A stretch of 47,509 bases of DNA from Algibacillus agarilyticus (GTDB taxonomy: Bacteria > Pseudomonadota > Gammaproteobacteria > Enterobacterales > Alteromonadaceae): the NCBI RefSeq assembly GCF_003286125.1, contig NZ_QMED01000036.1:1-47509 (forward strand), in the 5' to 3' direction. The first letter of the stretch is position 1. Each line of letters starts with the position of its first letter. This document shows positions 9,281 to 18,600 of this stretch, piece after piece. The notes beneath the pieces were generated by a model. It had not been told where the DNA came from. It saw only the letters and a program-made list of their open reading frames with translations, and ran no database searches. The translations under genes were made by a program, and so were the position numbers.

Positions 9281-11596
9281 ATGAGTTTTAAGATTCGTAT
9301 TTTATCGAGTTTGGTCATTGCTGTATTGACGGCAAGTGTAGCGGTGGTTGTGCTGATTGCTAATATATCGATTGCGGAGTTAAACACTAATATTCAAAAA
9401 GAGTCTCAGCGCGATTTAATTGCCAAGCGCGAGGCTATTACATCTAAAATAGAAAATTATTTTTCGCAAATAGAAAAGCAAATTATTACTTTATCCGCAA
9501 ATCACCAAACTCAACAAGCGGCGTTAGATTTTATCAGTAGCTTTAAAGTGTATGAATCTGAGCGAGATGACTTATTGGTCGGCGAGACCCTCAGCTCTAT
9601 TGAACGCTATTATAATAATGAGTTTGGTAAAAAATTTAGCGCGCTAAACGATAAAGCGATTAACACCGCACCTTTATATAAAAACCTGAATAATACCGCT
9701 AAATTATTGCAGTATGATTTTATTAGTAATAACACAAATCAATTGGGGCAAAAAGATAAGCTAACAGTACCAGAAGGCGATACTCGCTATGCTAAAGTTC
9801 ATCAAAAATATCATCCAGACTTTCACACCTTTTTAGATAACTTCGGGTATTACGATATCTTTATTGTTGATAGTGCCTCGGGTGATATTGTTTACAGTGT
9901 ATTTAAAGAGCTTGATTACGCGACCAATTTAATCAGTGGTCCTTATGCTAAAACAGGTATTGCAGAAGCCTTTAAAAAAGCCAAAAACTTATCTCATAAT
10001 CAAACCTATATTTCTGATTTTAAACATTATTTACCATCTTATAACGGTGAAGCCAGTTTTATTGCAAGCCCTATTGAAATAGAAGGTAAACAAGAAGCTG
10101 TTCTTATTTTTCAAATGCCACTCGCAGAAATTAATAAAATAATGACCCATGAAAATGATTGGAAAAACAGAGGTTTTGGTAATAGTGGCGAAACTTATTT
10201 AGTCGGGCATGATAGAACGTTATTGAACGAGAGTCGTTTTTTTGTAGAAGATAAATCACAGTATTTAGCTGTGATTAAAAAAGACTCACCTTCAGTTGCG
10301 CGATTAATTGAAAATCAAAATACCTCGATCGGTATTCAACCTGTTGTTGGGGTTGCATTAGAGGCTGCGCTTTCTGGAAAAGTCGGTTTCACCACATTGC
10401 AAGACTATCGAGATGTTTCTGTTTTGTCTGCTTATGGGCCGATTCATTATGGTTCTCAAACACTAGCGTTGCTTTCGGAGGTCGACGTAGACGAAGCGTA
10501 TGGTGCTTTAAATGTATTGAGTGAGCGTATTTGGATGTCGGCAATTACCGTTATTATTGTTTTATCCATCATCACATCACTACTTGGCTACTGGATGGCT
10601 ATTATTTTAACAAAACCGATCAACAAACTCGGTAATGAAGTGGCTAAACTCAATAGCGGAGATGCTGATTTAAGTGTGGTTTTAAAAGATTCGGGTATTG
10701 TTGAAATAGATAGCGTTACGCAAAGCTTTAATCGGTTTATATCCATGATTAAAGAGGTTGTTGATTCAATAAAATTAAACGCTGACAATATTGCATCGTC
10801 GAGCACTCAACTTAGTGCCACAACAGAGCAAACCAATCAGTCTGCTTATAATCAACAAACACAAGCTCACGAAATCAACGAAGCACTCAAACAGTTTTAT
10901 CATGCGATTGAAGAAATAGCGCAAAACTCGGTTGATACTTCAAATCAAACATCGACCGCTAAAGACATAACAACTGAAAATAGCGATCGTGCTACATTAG
11001 CCAAAGATAATATTAATCAATTAGTGTTAGAAATAACCGAGTCATCTGAAACGCTTAGCCATCTGCAAGAGCAGGTCGATAACATAAACAATGTGCTTAA
11101 TGTTATTACATCAATTGCAGAGCAAACAAACTTGTTGGCGCTAAATGCAGCTATTGAAGCGGCAAGAGCAGGAGAGCATGGACGCGGTTTTGCAGTGGTT
11201 GCCGATGAAGTAAGACAGCTAGCCACCCGAACGCAACAAAGTACGGTAGAGATCCAACAAAACATTGGTTCATTAACCACGGTTGCTAGTGATGCGGTGA
11301 ATGCAATGACGCGAGCTACAAATTCCGCTAAAGACGGTATTGAATTGGTTGATGGTGTTAGTGAATCGTTAAATGGTTTGTTAGTGGCAATTAAACAATT
11401 AGATGAATTTAATCATTCTGCGGCTTCAGCCAGTGAAGAACAAAAATATACTTGCGATTCTATTGTGCAAACCATGGAACAAGTCGAGATATCTGCAAAT
11501 GAGTTGTTTTCAGCTTCCCAAGAAGTATCAAGTGCAAGCTTAACATTGTCGGATATAGCGATCGATTTACAAGGGCAAGTCACACGCTTTAAATAA
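9281..11596 (+). CDS. Methyl-accepting chemotaxis protein with Cache-type sensor
   Basis: 771 aa. Membrane segment ~8-30, large periplasmic sensor ~35-410 with Cache-like features ([35 protein letters not shown]), second membrane segment ~415-440, HAMP domain ~440-495, then the cytoplasmic coiled coil with the invariant signalling tip [20 protein letters not shown] beginning at residue ~613. It senses an extracytoplasmic ligand and signals through CheA/CheW at the inner membrane. No C-terminal NWETF-like pentapeptide is present (ends TRFK), so adaptation would not use CheR tethering. Ligand unknown; no metabolic operon partner. The ATG has GGTGAG 7 nt upstream. Confidence 0.95.
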   Translation: MSFKIRILSSLVIAVLTASVAVVVLIANISIAELNTNIQKESQRDLIAKREAITSKIENYFSQIEKQIITLSANHQTQQAALDFISSFKVYESERDDLLVGETLSSIERYYNNEFGKKFSALNDKAINTAPLYKNLNNTAKLLQYDFISNNTNQLGQKDKLTVPEGDTRYAKVHQKYHPDFHTFLDNFGYYDIFIVDSASGDIVYSVFKELDYATNLISGPYAKTGIAEAFKKAKNLSHNQTYISDFKHYLPSYNGEASFIASPIEIEGKQEAVLIFQMPLAEINKIMTHENDWKNRGFGNSGETYLVGHDRTLLNESRFFVEDKSQYLAVIKKDSPSVARLIENQNTSIGIQPVVGVALEAALSGKVGFTTLQDYRDVSVLSAYGPIHYGSQTLALLSEVDVDEAYGALNVLSERIWMSAITVIIVLSIITSLLGYWMAIILTKPINKLGNEVAKLNSGDADLSVVLKDSGIVEIDSVTQSFNRFISMIKEVVDSIKLNADNIASSSTQLSATTEQTNQSAYNQQTQAHEINEALKQFYHAIEEIAQNSVDTSNQTSTAKDITTENSDRATLAKDNINQLVLEITESSETLSHLQEQVDNINNVLNVITSIAEQTNLLALNAAIEAARAGEHGRGFAVVADEVRQLATRTQQSTVEIQQNIGSLTTVASDAVNAMTRATNSAKDGIELVDGVSESLNGLLVAIKQLDEFNHSAASASEEQKYTCDSIVQTMEQVEISANELFSASQEVSSASLTLSDIAIDLQGQVTRFK

Positions 11597-11825
11597 GGAT
11601 TAAGCTTTTATTTTTGGTATGTTTGATGCTGTCATGAATACTGCTCCACTTGATTTTATGGTTGTGACTGACAGCTGTTTCTTTTTAGTTGGCGAGAAAA
11701 TCAAAGAGCAAATTTAAACCCACAGAGCTTATTTTGAAATTGCAAAGAATCTAACTGCGCTATACTTCTTGAAAATATTTATTTTAATATTAACCCGATA
11801 TTAATTAAAAAGAGGTGGATGAAAG

Positions 11826-12179
11826 ATGGCTTATATTGATAGTTTTGTCGCTGCGGTGCCAACCGCAAATAAACAAGCTTATTTAGCACACGCAACGTTA
11901 TCGGCACAGCTATTCAAAGAGCAAGGTGCGTTGAATGTGATTGAAGCATGGGGAGATGATGTGCCAGCAGGCGAGGTGACCTCGTTTCCGATGGCAGTAA
12001 AATGTACAGCGGACGAAACCGTTGTTTTCTCGACGGTTATATGGCCTTCAAAAGCGATCCGCGATGCGGGATGGCAAGCGATTATGGCTGATGAGCGAAT
12101 GGATCCTGCGGTTAACCCGATGCCTTTTGATGGTAAGCGTTTAATTTATGGCGGTTTTGACATTTTATTAAACGAATAA
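11826..12179 (+). CDS. DUF1428 family protein (YbaA-like)
   Basis: 117 aa, matching the compact alpha/beta-barrel DUF1428 family (E. coli YbaA). Typical segments are MAYIDSFVAAVP at the start, ALNVIEAWGDDVPAGEVTSF in the middle, and MPFDGKRLIYGGFDILL at the end. Cytoplasmic, function unknown. Strong ribosome site AGAGGTGG upstream of the ATG. Single-gene unit facing the convergent ywbE. Confidence 0.9.
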   Translation: MAYIDSFVAAVPTANKQAYLAHATLSAQLFKEQGALNVIEAWGDDVPAGEVTSFPMAVKCTADETVVFSTVIWPSKAIRDAGWQAIMADERMDPAVNPMPFDGKRLIYGGFDILLNE

Positions 12180-12250
12180 TCCAACTTATTAACCTCAACT
12201 CGGTTCCATTTAACCTTAACCTAATTGACTGGCTGATTTTGACAAAAGCG

Positions 12251-12287
12251 AGCGTGATTAAAAATATCGATATTGATTGATCACGCT
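12251..12287. terminator. Possible bidirectional hairpin between convergent genes
   Basis: AGCGTGAT (12251-12258) pairs with ATCACGCT (12280-12287), and the loop contains the palindrome AATATCGATATT. It sits between the ends of the DUF1428 gene and ywbE, where a shared terminator is expected, but no U-tract is obvious. Confidence 0.3.
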
Positions 12288-12295
12288 GAGCTCAC

Positions 12296-12490
12296 TTAAG
12301 ATAATATTTGTTTAACGCGGCCGACATCGCCACTTTCTAACCGTACCTTTATACCGTGAGGGTGATTAGGGCTATTGGTTAATATTTTTTCTACGATACC
12401 GCGTGTTAAGTTTCCGCTGCGTTGATCTTGTTTTAAAACAACATCAACCTCTAAGCCAATTGAAATATTTGCTCGAAGATTTCCCGACAT
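12296..12490 (-). CDS. ywbE: YwbE family protein
   Basis: 64 aa, full length for the YwbE (DUF2196) family. Recognised by the G-x-V-x-V-VLKQDQRSG-x-LT-x-G-V motif and the end HPHGIKVRLESGDVGRVKQIL. The family is a small beta-rich, probably RNA- or nucleic-acid-associated protein of unknown role. Monocistronic, reading toward the DUF1428 gene. Confidence 0.9.
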   Translation of the reverse strand: MSGNLRANISIGLEVDVVLKQDQRSGNLTRGIVEKILTNSPNHPHGIKVRLESGDVGRVKQILS

Positions 12491-12776
12491 ACGTAAATGT
12501 TAAACCTTTATAAAATAATAATGTAGGCAGACTGCATTAAGTCGTTTAAACAATCAAGAGAAAGGTGGCTGTGTTTACGGCTTTTATATAGCGTGTAATC
12601 GTTTTATCGTCGTTAATAGCCGATCACCATAGCGGGTTAAAAGCGCACTTCAGTTTAGTGATATCACACTCCTTCCGTGTAAATATAAACGTAGGATCTT
12701 TATGTTGCGTGTATGTTTGTGGTAATGTATTTAATCTTTATAACCTTAAATTAGATTAAAGCACGAGAGGTTGAAT

Positions 12777-15131
12777 ATGAATCACGAATTATCAAGGCGT
12801 AATGCACTTAAACTAGCGATGGCAGGCGTTGTTACAGCCGGTGTGGGTTGCAATGCGACTACCCCTAATAACTTAAAAAAGGCCATTAATACCGTAAAAA
12901 ACCATGAGCCGATGCAGGATAAGTGGGCAAAAACGCATGATCGACCTTGGATTGGTGGTGATTATTGGGCTAACCCGATGGAAGATTGGCATATTGTTAA
13001 AGGTGGCGCAGAGTGCACCAGTACCAATGGTCAAAGAAGTATCCATTCATTAACGCATCAATTAACTGATGCCACTCAAGCTTTTAATATATCGGTAGAC
13101 GTTCAACAAATTGCACAAAACAACAATGACGGTGGTGTCGGGATCCGTTTAGGTGTTAAAAACGAGATTAACGAATACCGCAGTAGTTGCTTTGTGCAAA
13201 AGGGTTTAGATATCGGCATTATTGATAATCAATTATCGATTGCGGGTAAAAAATCACCTTTAACGATTCAATTGAGTAAACAAGTGGTTAAGATCGCTTT
13301 AACGGCGACCCCACAATATGGTGCTGTTAATTTAAAGGTGATTGCTAGCTTAGTTGATTCGGGTCAAATTATTGCTGAAATGGCACATTTAGTGCCTGCG
13401 GATGATGTGATTGGTAATGTGGCGGTAGTGAGTAACTTTGCGGTGCATGCTAAAGCCGGTCAGCGAGCGGGGCGATATCGTTTTGCTAATTGGACCTTAT
13501 CAGGTGCTGCATTTGAGGTATCAAAAGCGCATAAATTTGGACCTCTGCTTTGGACCATGTATTCATTAAGTGATTCACGCAGCGAAGCGGGTTTTGTGAT
13601 GAAGCTAAGTGCATTCACCGGTCCAATGGGCATTAATGATAATAAAACGGTTGAATTACAAGTTAAACAAGACGGTATTTGGCGTTCTTTAGGTCAGGCA
13701 ACGTTAGACCCCGATGCATGGGTGGCTAACTTTAGAGTGACTAATTGGTCAGAAAAAACAGATAGCGCATTTAGAGTCATTTATAAAGAAAAGCATATTG
13801 ATGGCAGTGAAACGCCTGATATTTGGTCGGGTATTATTAAAGCTAACCCGGCAGGGCGTTCATTACGTATGGCGGCGCTAACTTGCCAAAATGATTATAG
13901 TTTTCCTTATGCACCTGTTGCTGAAAATGTTAAAAAATTAGCGCCTGATTTGGTCTTCTTTTCGGGTGATCAAATTTACGAAAGCCATGGTGGTTTTGGT
14001 ATTATACGTAGCCCTTTTAAACCCGCTTTTGAAAATTATTTACGTAAATTTTATCAATTTGGTTGGGCATTTAGAGACGTTATGCGTGACCAACCGACAA
14101 TATGTTTACCTGATGATCATGATGTACTGCAAGGTAATTTATGGGGCGAGGGCGGTCAACTTAAAAAAGACCCTGCTGCTGATCCGAGTGCCTCGTTAAC
14201 AGGGGGCTACATTGAATCGGTTCGTTTTGTTAATGCCGTGCATAAAACCTGTGTTAGCCACCATCCAGATGCTTATGACCCAACGCCTAATCCAAGCGGC
14301 ATTAGCTGTTATTACGGAGATATGGTTTATGGCAATGTGGGATTTGCTATTTTAGCTGACCGACAATGGAAAACCGGGCCAGAACAAGCCGGCGTTGTAG
14401 TGGGTGAAACGGGGGTAGATGAAGCCCCTACTTTTATAAATGATGCGATTAACCCTAAAAATTCTGTTTTATTAGGTCAGCGCCAAGAAGATTTTTTAAA
14501 AAAATGGTCTCAAGACTGGCGTGGTCATAAACTGAAAGCCGTATTAAGTCAGACTGTTTTTGCGGGTATTGCGACACATCAACCGTCACCTGAACGTTAT
14601 CTTAAATATGATTTTGACAGTAGTGGTTGGCCAAGACCCGCACGGGATTCGGCCGTAGAAATCATGCGTGAATCTAAAGCATTACATATTTGTGGTGACA
14701 CTCATTTAGGTTCTTTAGCGCAATATGGTGTTCACAAGCAGCGCGATAGCAACTGGTCTTTTTGTACACCGGCGATTTCGGCTGGTTGGCCGCGTTTTTG
14801 GGTGCCTGATCAAATGGGGCTCCCGCATCAAAACCGTCCCGCTCATGGTTTGCCGCAAACGGGGGAGTATCTCGATGCATTTGGTAACAAAATGTATGTT
14901 TATGCGGTTGGCGTACCTGAAGTGGGTCAATCAAAAAATCGATACGTTAAAGCACATGAAAAAGGCAGCGGTTTTGGTTTTATTACCTTTAACACCGAAC
15001 AACTGACTTATACCTTAGCTGCATACCGCTACTTAATTGATGTTGATATCGAAAGCCCTATAAACCAATTTGAAGGCTGGCCGGTAACGATTCATCAAGA
15101 TGAAAATATCGGTAAAAACCGCTTAACCTAA
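12777..15131 (+). CDS. Tat-exported PhoD-type alkaline phosphatase/phosphodiesterase
   Basis: 784 aa from the ATG at 12777, preferred over the TTG at 12771 because GAGAGG ends 6 nt before it. The N-terminus carries a twin-arginine motif (SRRNALKL) then a hydrophobic stretch ending AGVGC, possibly a lipobox. Residues ~35-240 form an extra beta-rich, LamG-like domain. The PhoD metallophosphatase domain follows: D398 in SGDQIYES, D446-D447-H448-D449 (DDHD) and C639-G-D641-T-H643. These supply the usual Ca/Fe ligands, and the PhoD Cys may be C639, though I did not align it. Periplasmic or cell-surface release of phosphate from esters or diesters is expected. No pho-box was recognised. A substrate linked to the polysaccharide locus is possible but unsupported. 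Confidence 0.85.
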   Translation: MNHELSRRNALKLAMAGVVTAGVGCNATTPNNLKKAINTVKNHEPMQDKWAKTHDRPWIGGDYWANPMEDWHIVKGGAECTSTNGQRSIHSLTHQLTDATQAFNISVDVQQIAQNNNDGGVGIRLGVKNEINEYRSSCFVQKGLDIGIIDNQLSIAGKKSPLTIQLSKQVVKIALTATPQYGAVNLKVIASLVDSGQIIAEMAHLVPADDVIGNVAVVSNFAVHAKAGQRAGRYRFANWTLSGAAFEVSKAHKFGPLLWTMYSLSDSRSEAGFVMKLSAFTGPMGINDNKTVELQVKQDGIWRSLGQATLDPDAWVANFRVTNWSEKTDSAFRVIYKEKHIDGSETPDIWSGIIKANPAGRSLRMAALTCQNDYSFPYAPVAENVKKLAPDLVFFSGDQIYESHGGFGIIRSPFKPAFENYLRKFYQFGWAFRDVMRDQPTICLPDDHDVLQGNLWGEGGQLKKDPAADPSASLTGGYIESVRFVNAVHKTCVSHHPDAYDPTPNPSGISCYYGDMVYGNVGFAILADRQWKTGPEQAGVVVGETGVDEAPTFINDAINPKNSVLLGQRQEDFLKKWSQDWRGHKLKAVLSQTVFAGIATHQPSPERYLKYDFDSSGWPRPARDSAVEIMRESKALHICGDTHLGSLAQYGVHKQRDSNWSFCTPAISAGWPRFWVPDQMGLPHQNRPAHGLPQTGEYLDAFGNKMYVYAVGVPEVGQSKNRYVKAHEKGSGFGFITFNTEQLTYTLAAYRYLIDVDIESPINQFEGWPVTIHQDENIGKNRLT

Positions 15132-15147
15132 TAGGGTATTTAAAAAT

Positions 15148-15178
15148 GCCAGCGTTACCACTATCGCTGGCTTAATTT
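15148..15178 (+). terminator. Intrinsic terminator after PhoD gene
   Basis: GCCAGCG (15148-15154) pairs with CGCTGGC (15065+100: 15165-15171), followed by ttaatttt, 17 bp after the stop codon. Confidence 0.6.
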
Positions 15179-15367
15179 TCACGTTATGACAAGCGGCTCG
15201 TTGCCGTGTTTCCCGCATTTAATACGATGTTCAAATAAAGAAGATGAGCTAATCGCTCCTAAAGCAGCTCCGCTTAGAGATTGTATTCTTTTGGCTTGTT
15301 GGGTATCACCAAAAATACGTTGCGTTAGTTGTTCTATATTTAACTTGAGGTTGTAAAGTTTCTCTTT
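15179..15367 (-). pseudogene. Possible coding remnant, unrecognised
   Basis: On the minus strand about 62 codons are stop-free (EKLYNLKLNIEQLTQRIF ... FEHRIKCGKHGNEP ... VIT then TGA), with protein-like composition but no start codon: a TAA in frame precedes it. It has no recognised family and probably represents the decayed end of a gene. The remaining bases to 15583 contain nothing else recognisable. Low confidence. Confidence 0.25.
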
Positions 15368-15583
15368 TTAGTACAAAGTCCGCACTTAATACGCCTTCTA
15401 GACCCTTTTATTCTTTCGCTAGATCTTGTTATTGAACGCCCATTTTCGTTGTTTGCTAAATTAATATTATTCGAGTTGGTGTTCTCTTTCATCACGGTAT
15501 GACGGGTGAATTTACCTTTGTGGAGGAAGGAGGAGGGGCTTATTTAGCTAAAATTTAAGTGGTGAAAACTTTTACGTGCAAGA

Positions 15584-15614
15584 TAAAAAAAGCCCTGAGT
15601 TAACACTCAGGGCT
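15584..15614 (-). terminator. Strong intrinsic terminator of the iota-carrageenase gene
   Basis: AGCCCTGAGT (15591-15600) and ACTCAGGGCT (15605-15614) form a perfect 10-bp stem with a 4-nt loop. On the minus strand the stem is followed by seven T (15584-15590). It lies 30 bp past the GH82 stop codon. Confidence 0.9.
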
Positions 15615-15643
15615 TTTGGTTTATTAATTAAAAATGACTTAAA

Positions 15644-18600
15644 TTAATTATACCAACGTTCATCAATACACTCTGGTAATGCAACCGCAGTGTTAAAGTT
15701 GGTAATGCTAGGGGACAACCTTTCTGAATGAGCATCAATAACTTCGTGATGCGTATCAGGGAAGTCATTCGCAGTCAGATTATAAACGTTAATATTAAAG
15801 TTATAATCCACGCCTTCTTCCTGAGCATTAGCCACTGGCGCAACTGAATCACCGATAAAGATTTGACCTCGGCTTGCCCATTGTTCTTCGGATGCTATAC
15901 ACAGGTTATCTGTAGTAGGGATGTAGTATAAATTTTCCAATTTCAAATTAGCTTCAGTTCCATAGTTAGCAGTCACGTTAAATACGTGTGACTCTGCAAA
16001 CCAACCCGGTTTCAAGCCTGTTGCTTGATGCACTGCATCTAAACAAGCATTTGTCGGGTTAATACGGGTAGCCCAGCGACCACCGCCACGAACATAGGTC
16101 GTACTAGCACAGCCATCGCCGTATGTAGCATCAACCTCGTCTCGCCATTCATTACGTGTGAAACTGACGCCAGTTGGGCTAAATATCTCAACAAAGCCTT
16201 CATCTACACGCACTGCAAAGCTACAGCTGTTCGATGTAACACCGTTAACTTGTACCGAGCCATTCTCCATAAAGTGAGGGCCAAACATCACAGGCGCTAA
16301 ACAATCCGTACCACTGATATTTTCAGCAAAAATATTACGAATACCGCCTTTTTTATGCTCTTTCATCGACAGGTTATCGGTTTCCATACGCAACGTAATA
16401 CCGCCCTCACTGTGTAAGTCTCTGAACAGAATATTGTCAGCGGCGTAAGTTTGAATAACACCATAACCAAATAAAGAATTACTTTGATCAATTTTTTCGA
16501 TTATTCCGTTTACTGGCCAATGCAAGTCACCATCGCGAACCGATACACCCACTAAGAAAGAGGCGAAGATAGTTTTACCATCTCTAATTCTAATATTAGA
16601 GATCTTAAAGTTCTCCATGTCGCCCATTCTAAATACAGCGGTTCTGACATTAGGTGCGTTTTGTAAATCAATAGTAAAGCCATTACCTAAACCAACAATA
16701 CTTAGGTTTTCTGCTTTCTCGCCATGACCACTTTCAAACATAAACTCATTATAACTACCCGCTGTAACCATATGGAATGTAGCGCCTTCAGCCACTTCAA
16801 TATGAACATTAGAGCGCAAGTGTAAGCTACGTAAGTAGTAGTCACCCGCAGGGATATGCAGCTTACCGCCACCCTGTACGTCGCTGATTTCATCAATAGC
16901 CGCTTGCAGCACAACCGTATCGTTTAAGGTATCAGTATTGATTACGGCAAAATCATTAACAGCATCAAGCTCAACATTGTAGCTCGCTGGTTCCGTGAAG
17001 AAGTTCTCGTCCGCTACTGGTAATGGTTCGGCACGGCCATTAGTTGTATAAGTGCCACTACCATCATGGATCCCATAGTCATACACTGGCGCATCACTAA
17101 TTGCAGGGCGAGCAAATTCTTTATCACCAATCAATACATAATCGTCAATGATAACTTTGTCACCTGTTTCTAGGCCACCAAAGAAGAATGATGGAAGAAC
17201 ATCAACAATGTCATAACCACTTTCAAGTTGCCATAAATCAGGTACAGAGAATATTTGTGAATTGGTATTGGCATCAACAAACGTGACTTCAACCCAGTCA
17301 CCAAACTCATTCGCTGCAACCGTTGCCGTATAATCGGCAGAAATGGCTTGCGCCGCCGCAACTTTACCGGTTTTACCGCCTTGTGTCGTTACGTTCCAAG
17401 GTAACAAGTGATGTTTAATAGTGACATTCTCAGAGCCCGTATTACCGGCTGCTTTTTCAACTTTGACTCGTAGCGTGACAGATTGAATCTCGGTGTCGAC
17501 TGCGCCGCCGCCTAATGCTTTACTCCATGGGTTAGCGTTACCCCATTTGTGCCACAATAAAGAATGGTTATCGACGTATGTGCCGTCGTGGATGTCGGTA
17601 AACGATACTGCTTTGCTATCTAAATAGCCTGTGCTTTCTTCTAATGCATAAGCACCAAAACCTGAAGCAATGAAACCCCAACCGCCATTTTGTGCAATGG
17701 TAGCCGTTTCAAAATCATACTCGATTGTGAAGTCAGTAGGAATTGGAGCAGGTTCTCCCACGGTTGACATTGCTTGATAGTCATCAATGTATACTTTGTC
17801 ACCCACTTCGGTGTTACCAAACTTAAATTCAGGATAAATTTGTAACTGATCTCCCGCCGCATGATACCAAGTAGGCGGTATAGTGAAATCTACACCCTCG
17901 GTACCTTCAATTACAAAATCAACTTCAACCCAACCTGTACTTCCAGCCGGAATGGTTCCTACTAATCGAGGCGTAGCCGCGATACCAGCCGGAATGTTAA
18001 CGCTTTTGTTACCGTCTTCTAAGCCATAAGGAATTAAGCGGTGAAAAATCTGTACATCTTTTTCAGACGCTAGCTCAGTTTTGGCCCAAAGTTTGATACT
18101 GTTAATGGTATGGCCATTATTCTCAAACATAGTTGTAAACGGGTTAGCTCGCCAATCTTGTAAGTAAGTACCTGTTTGTTCTGGGTTAAGATTCACGTGA
18201 GTATCGGTATAAGACAACGCATTGCTTTCATTTCTACCGGCTTCTTCAAATCCCAGTTCACCACGATATACTCCTTGATCGACAACAGAGTGGATCCAAC
18301 CTTGCGAACCTTGGTCTTCAGCTATTTCGTTTTGGTCAAAATTGAACGTAAAGGTTAAATTATCACCTATTTGGAAGTGACCATCAGCACCAGAAGCCCC
18401 AATTAAAGTTGCAACACCGGTATCGAAATTACCTCGTGGAAGTTCATTGTTATTTCCGCCACTACCACCAGTATTACCACCGTTAGAGCTACCATCGTCT
18501 TCAACAGGTTCACAGCAAGCGCCTTCAATTGGTGATTCACCGATTAAGTAGTTATCTAAGTAAACTTTATCGCCTACATCTAAGCCAGCAAATAAGAACT

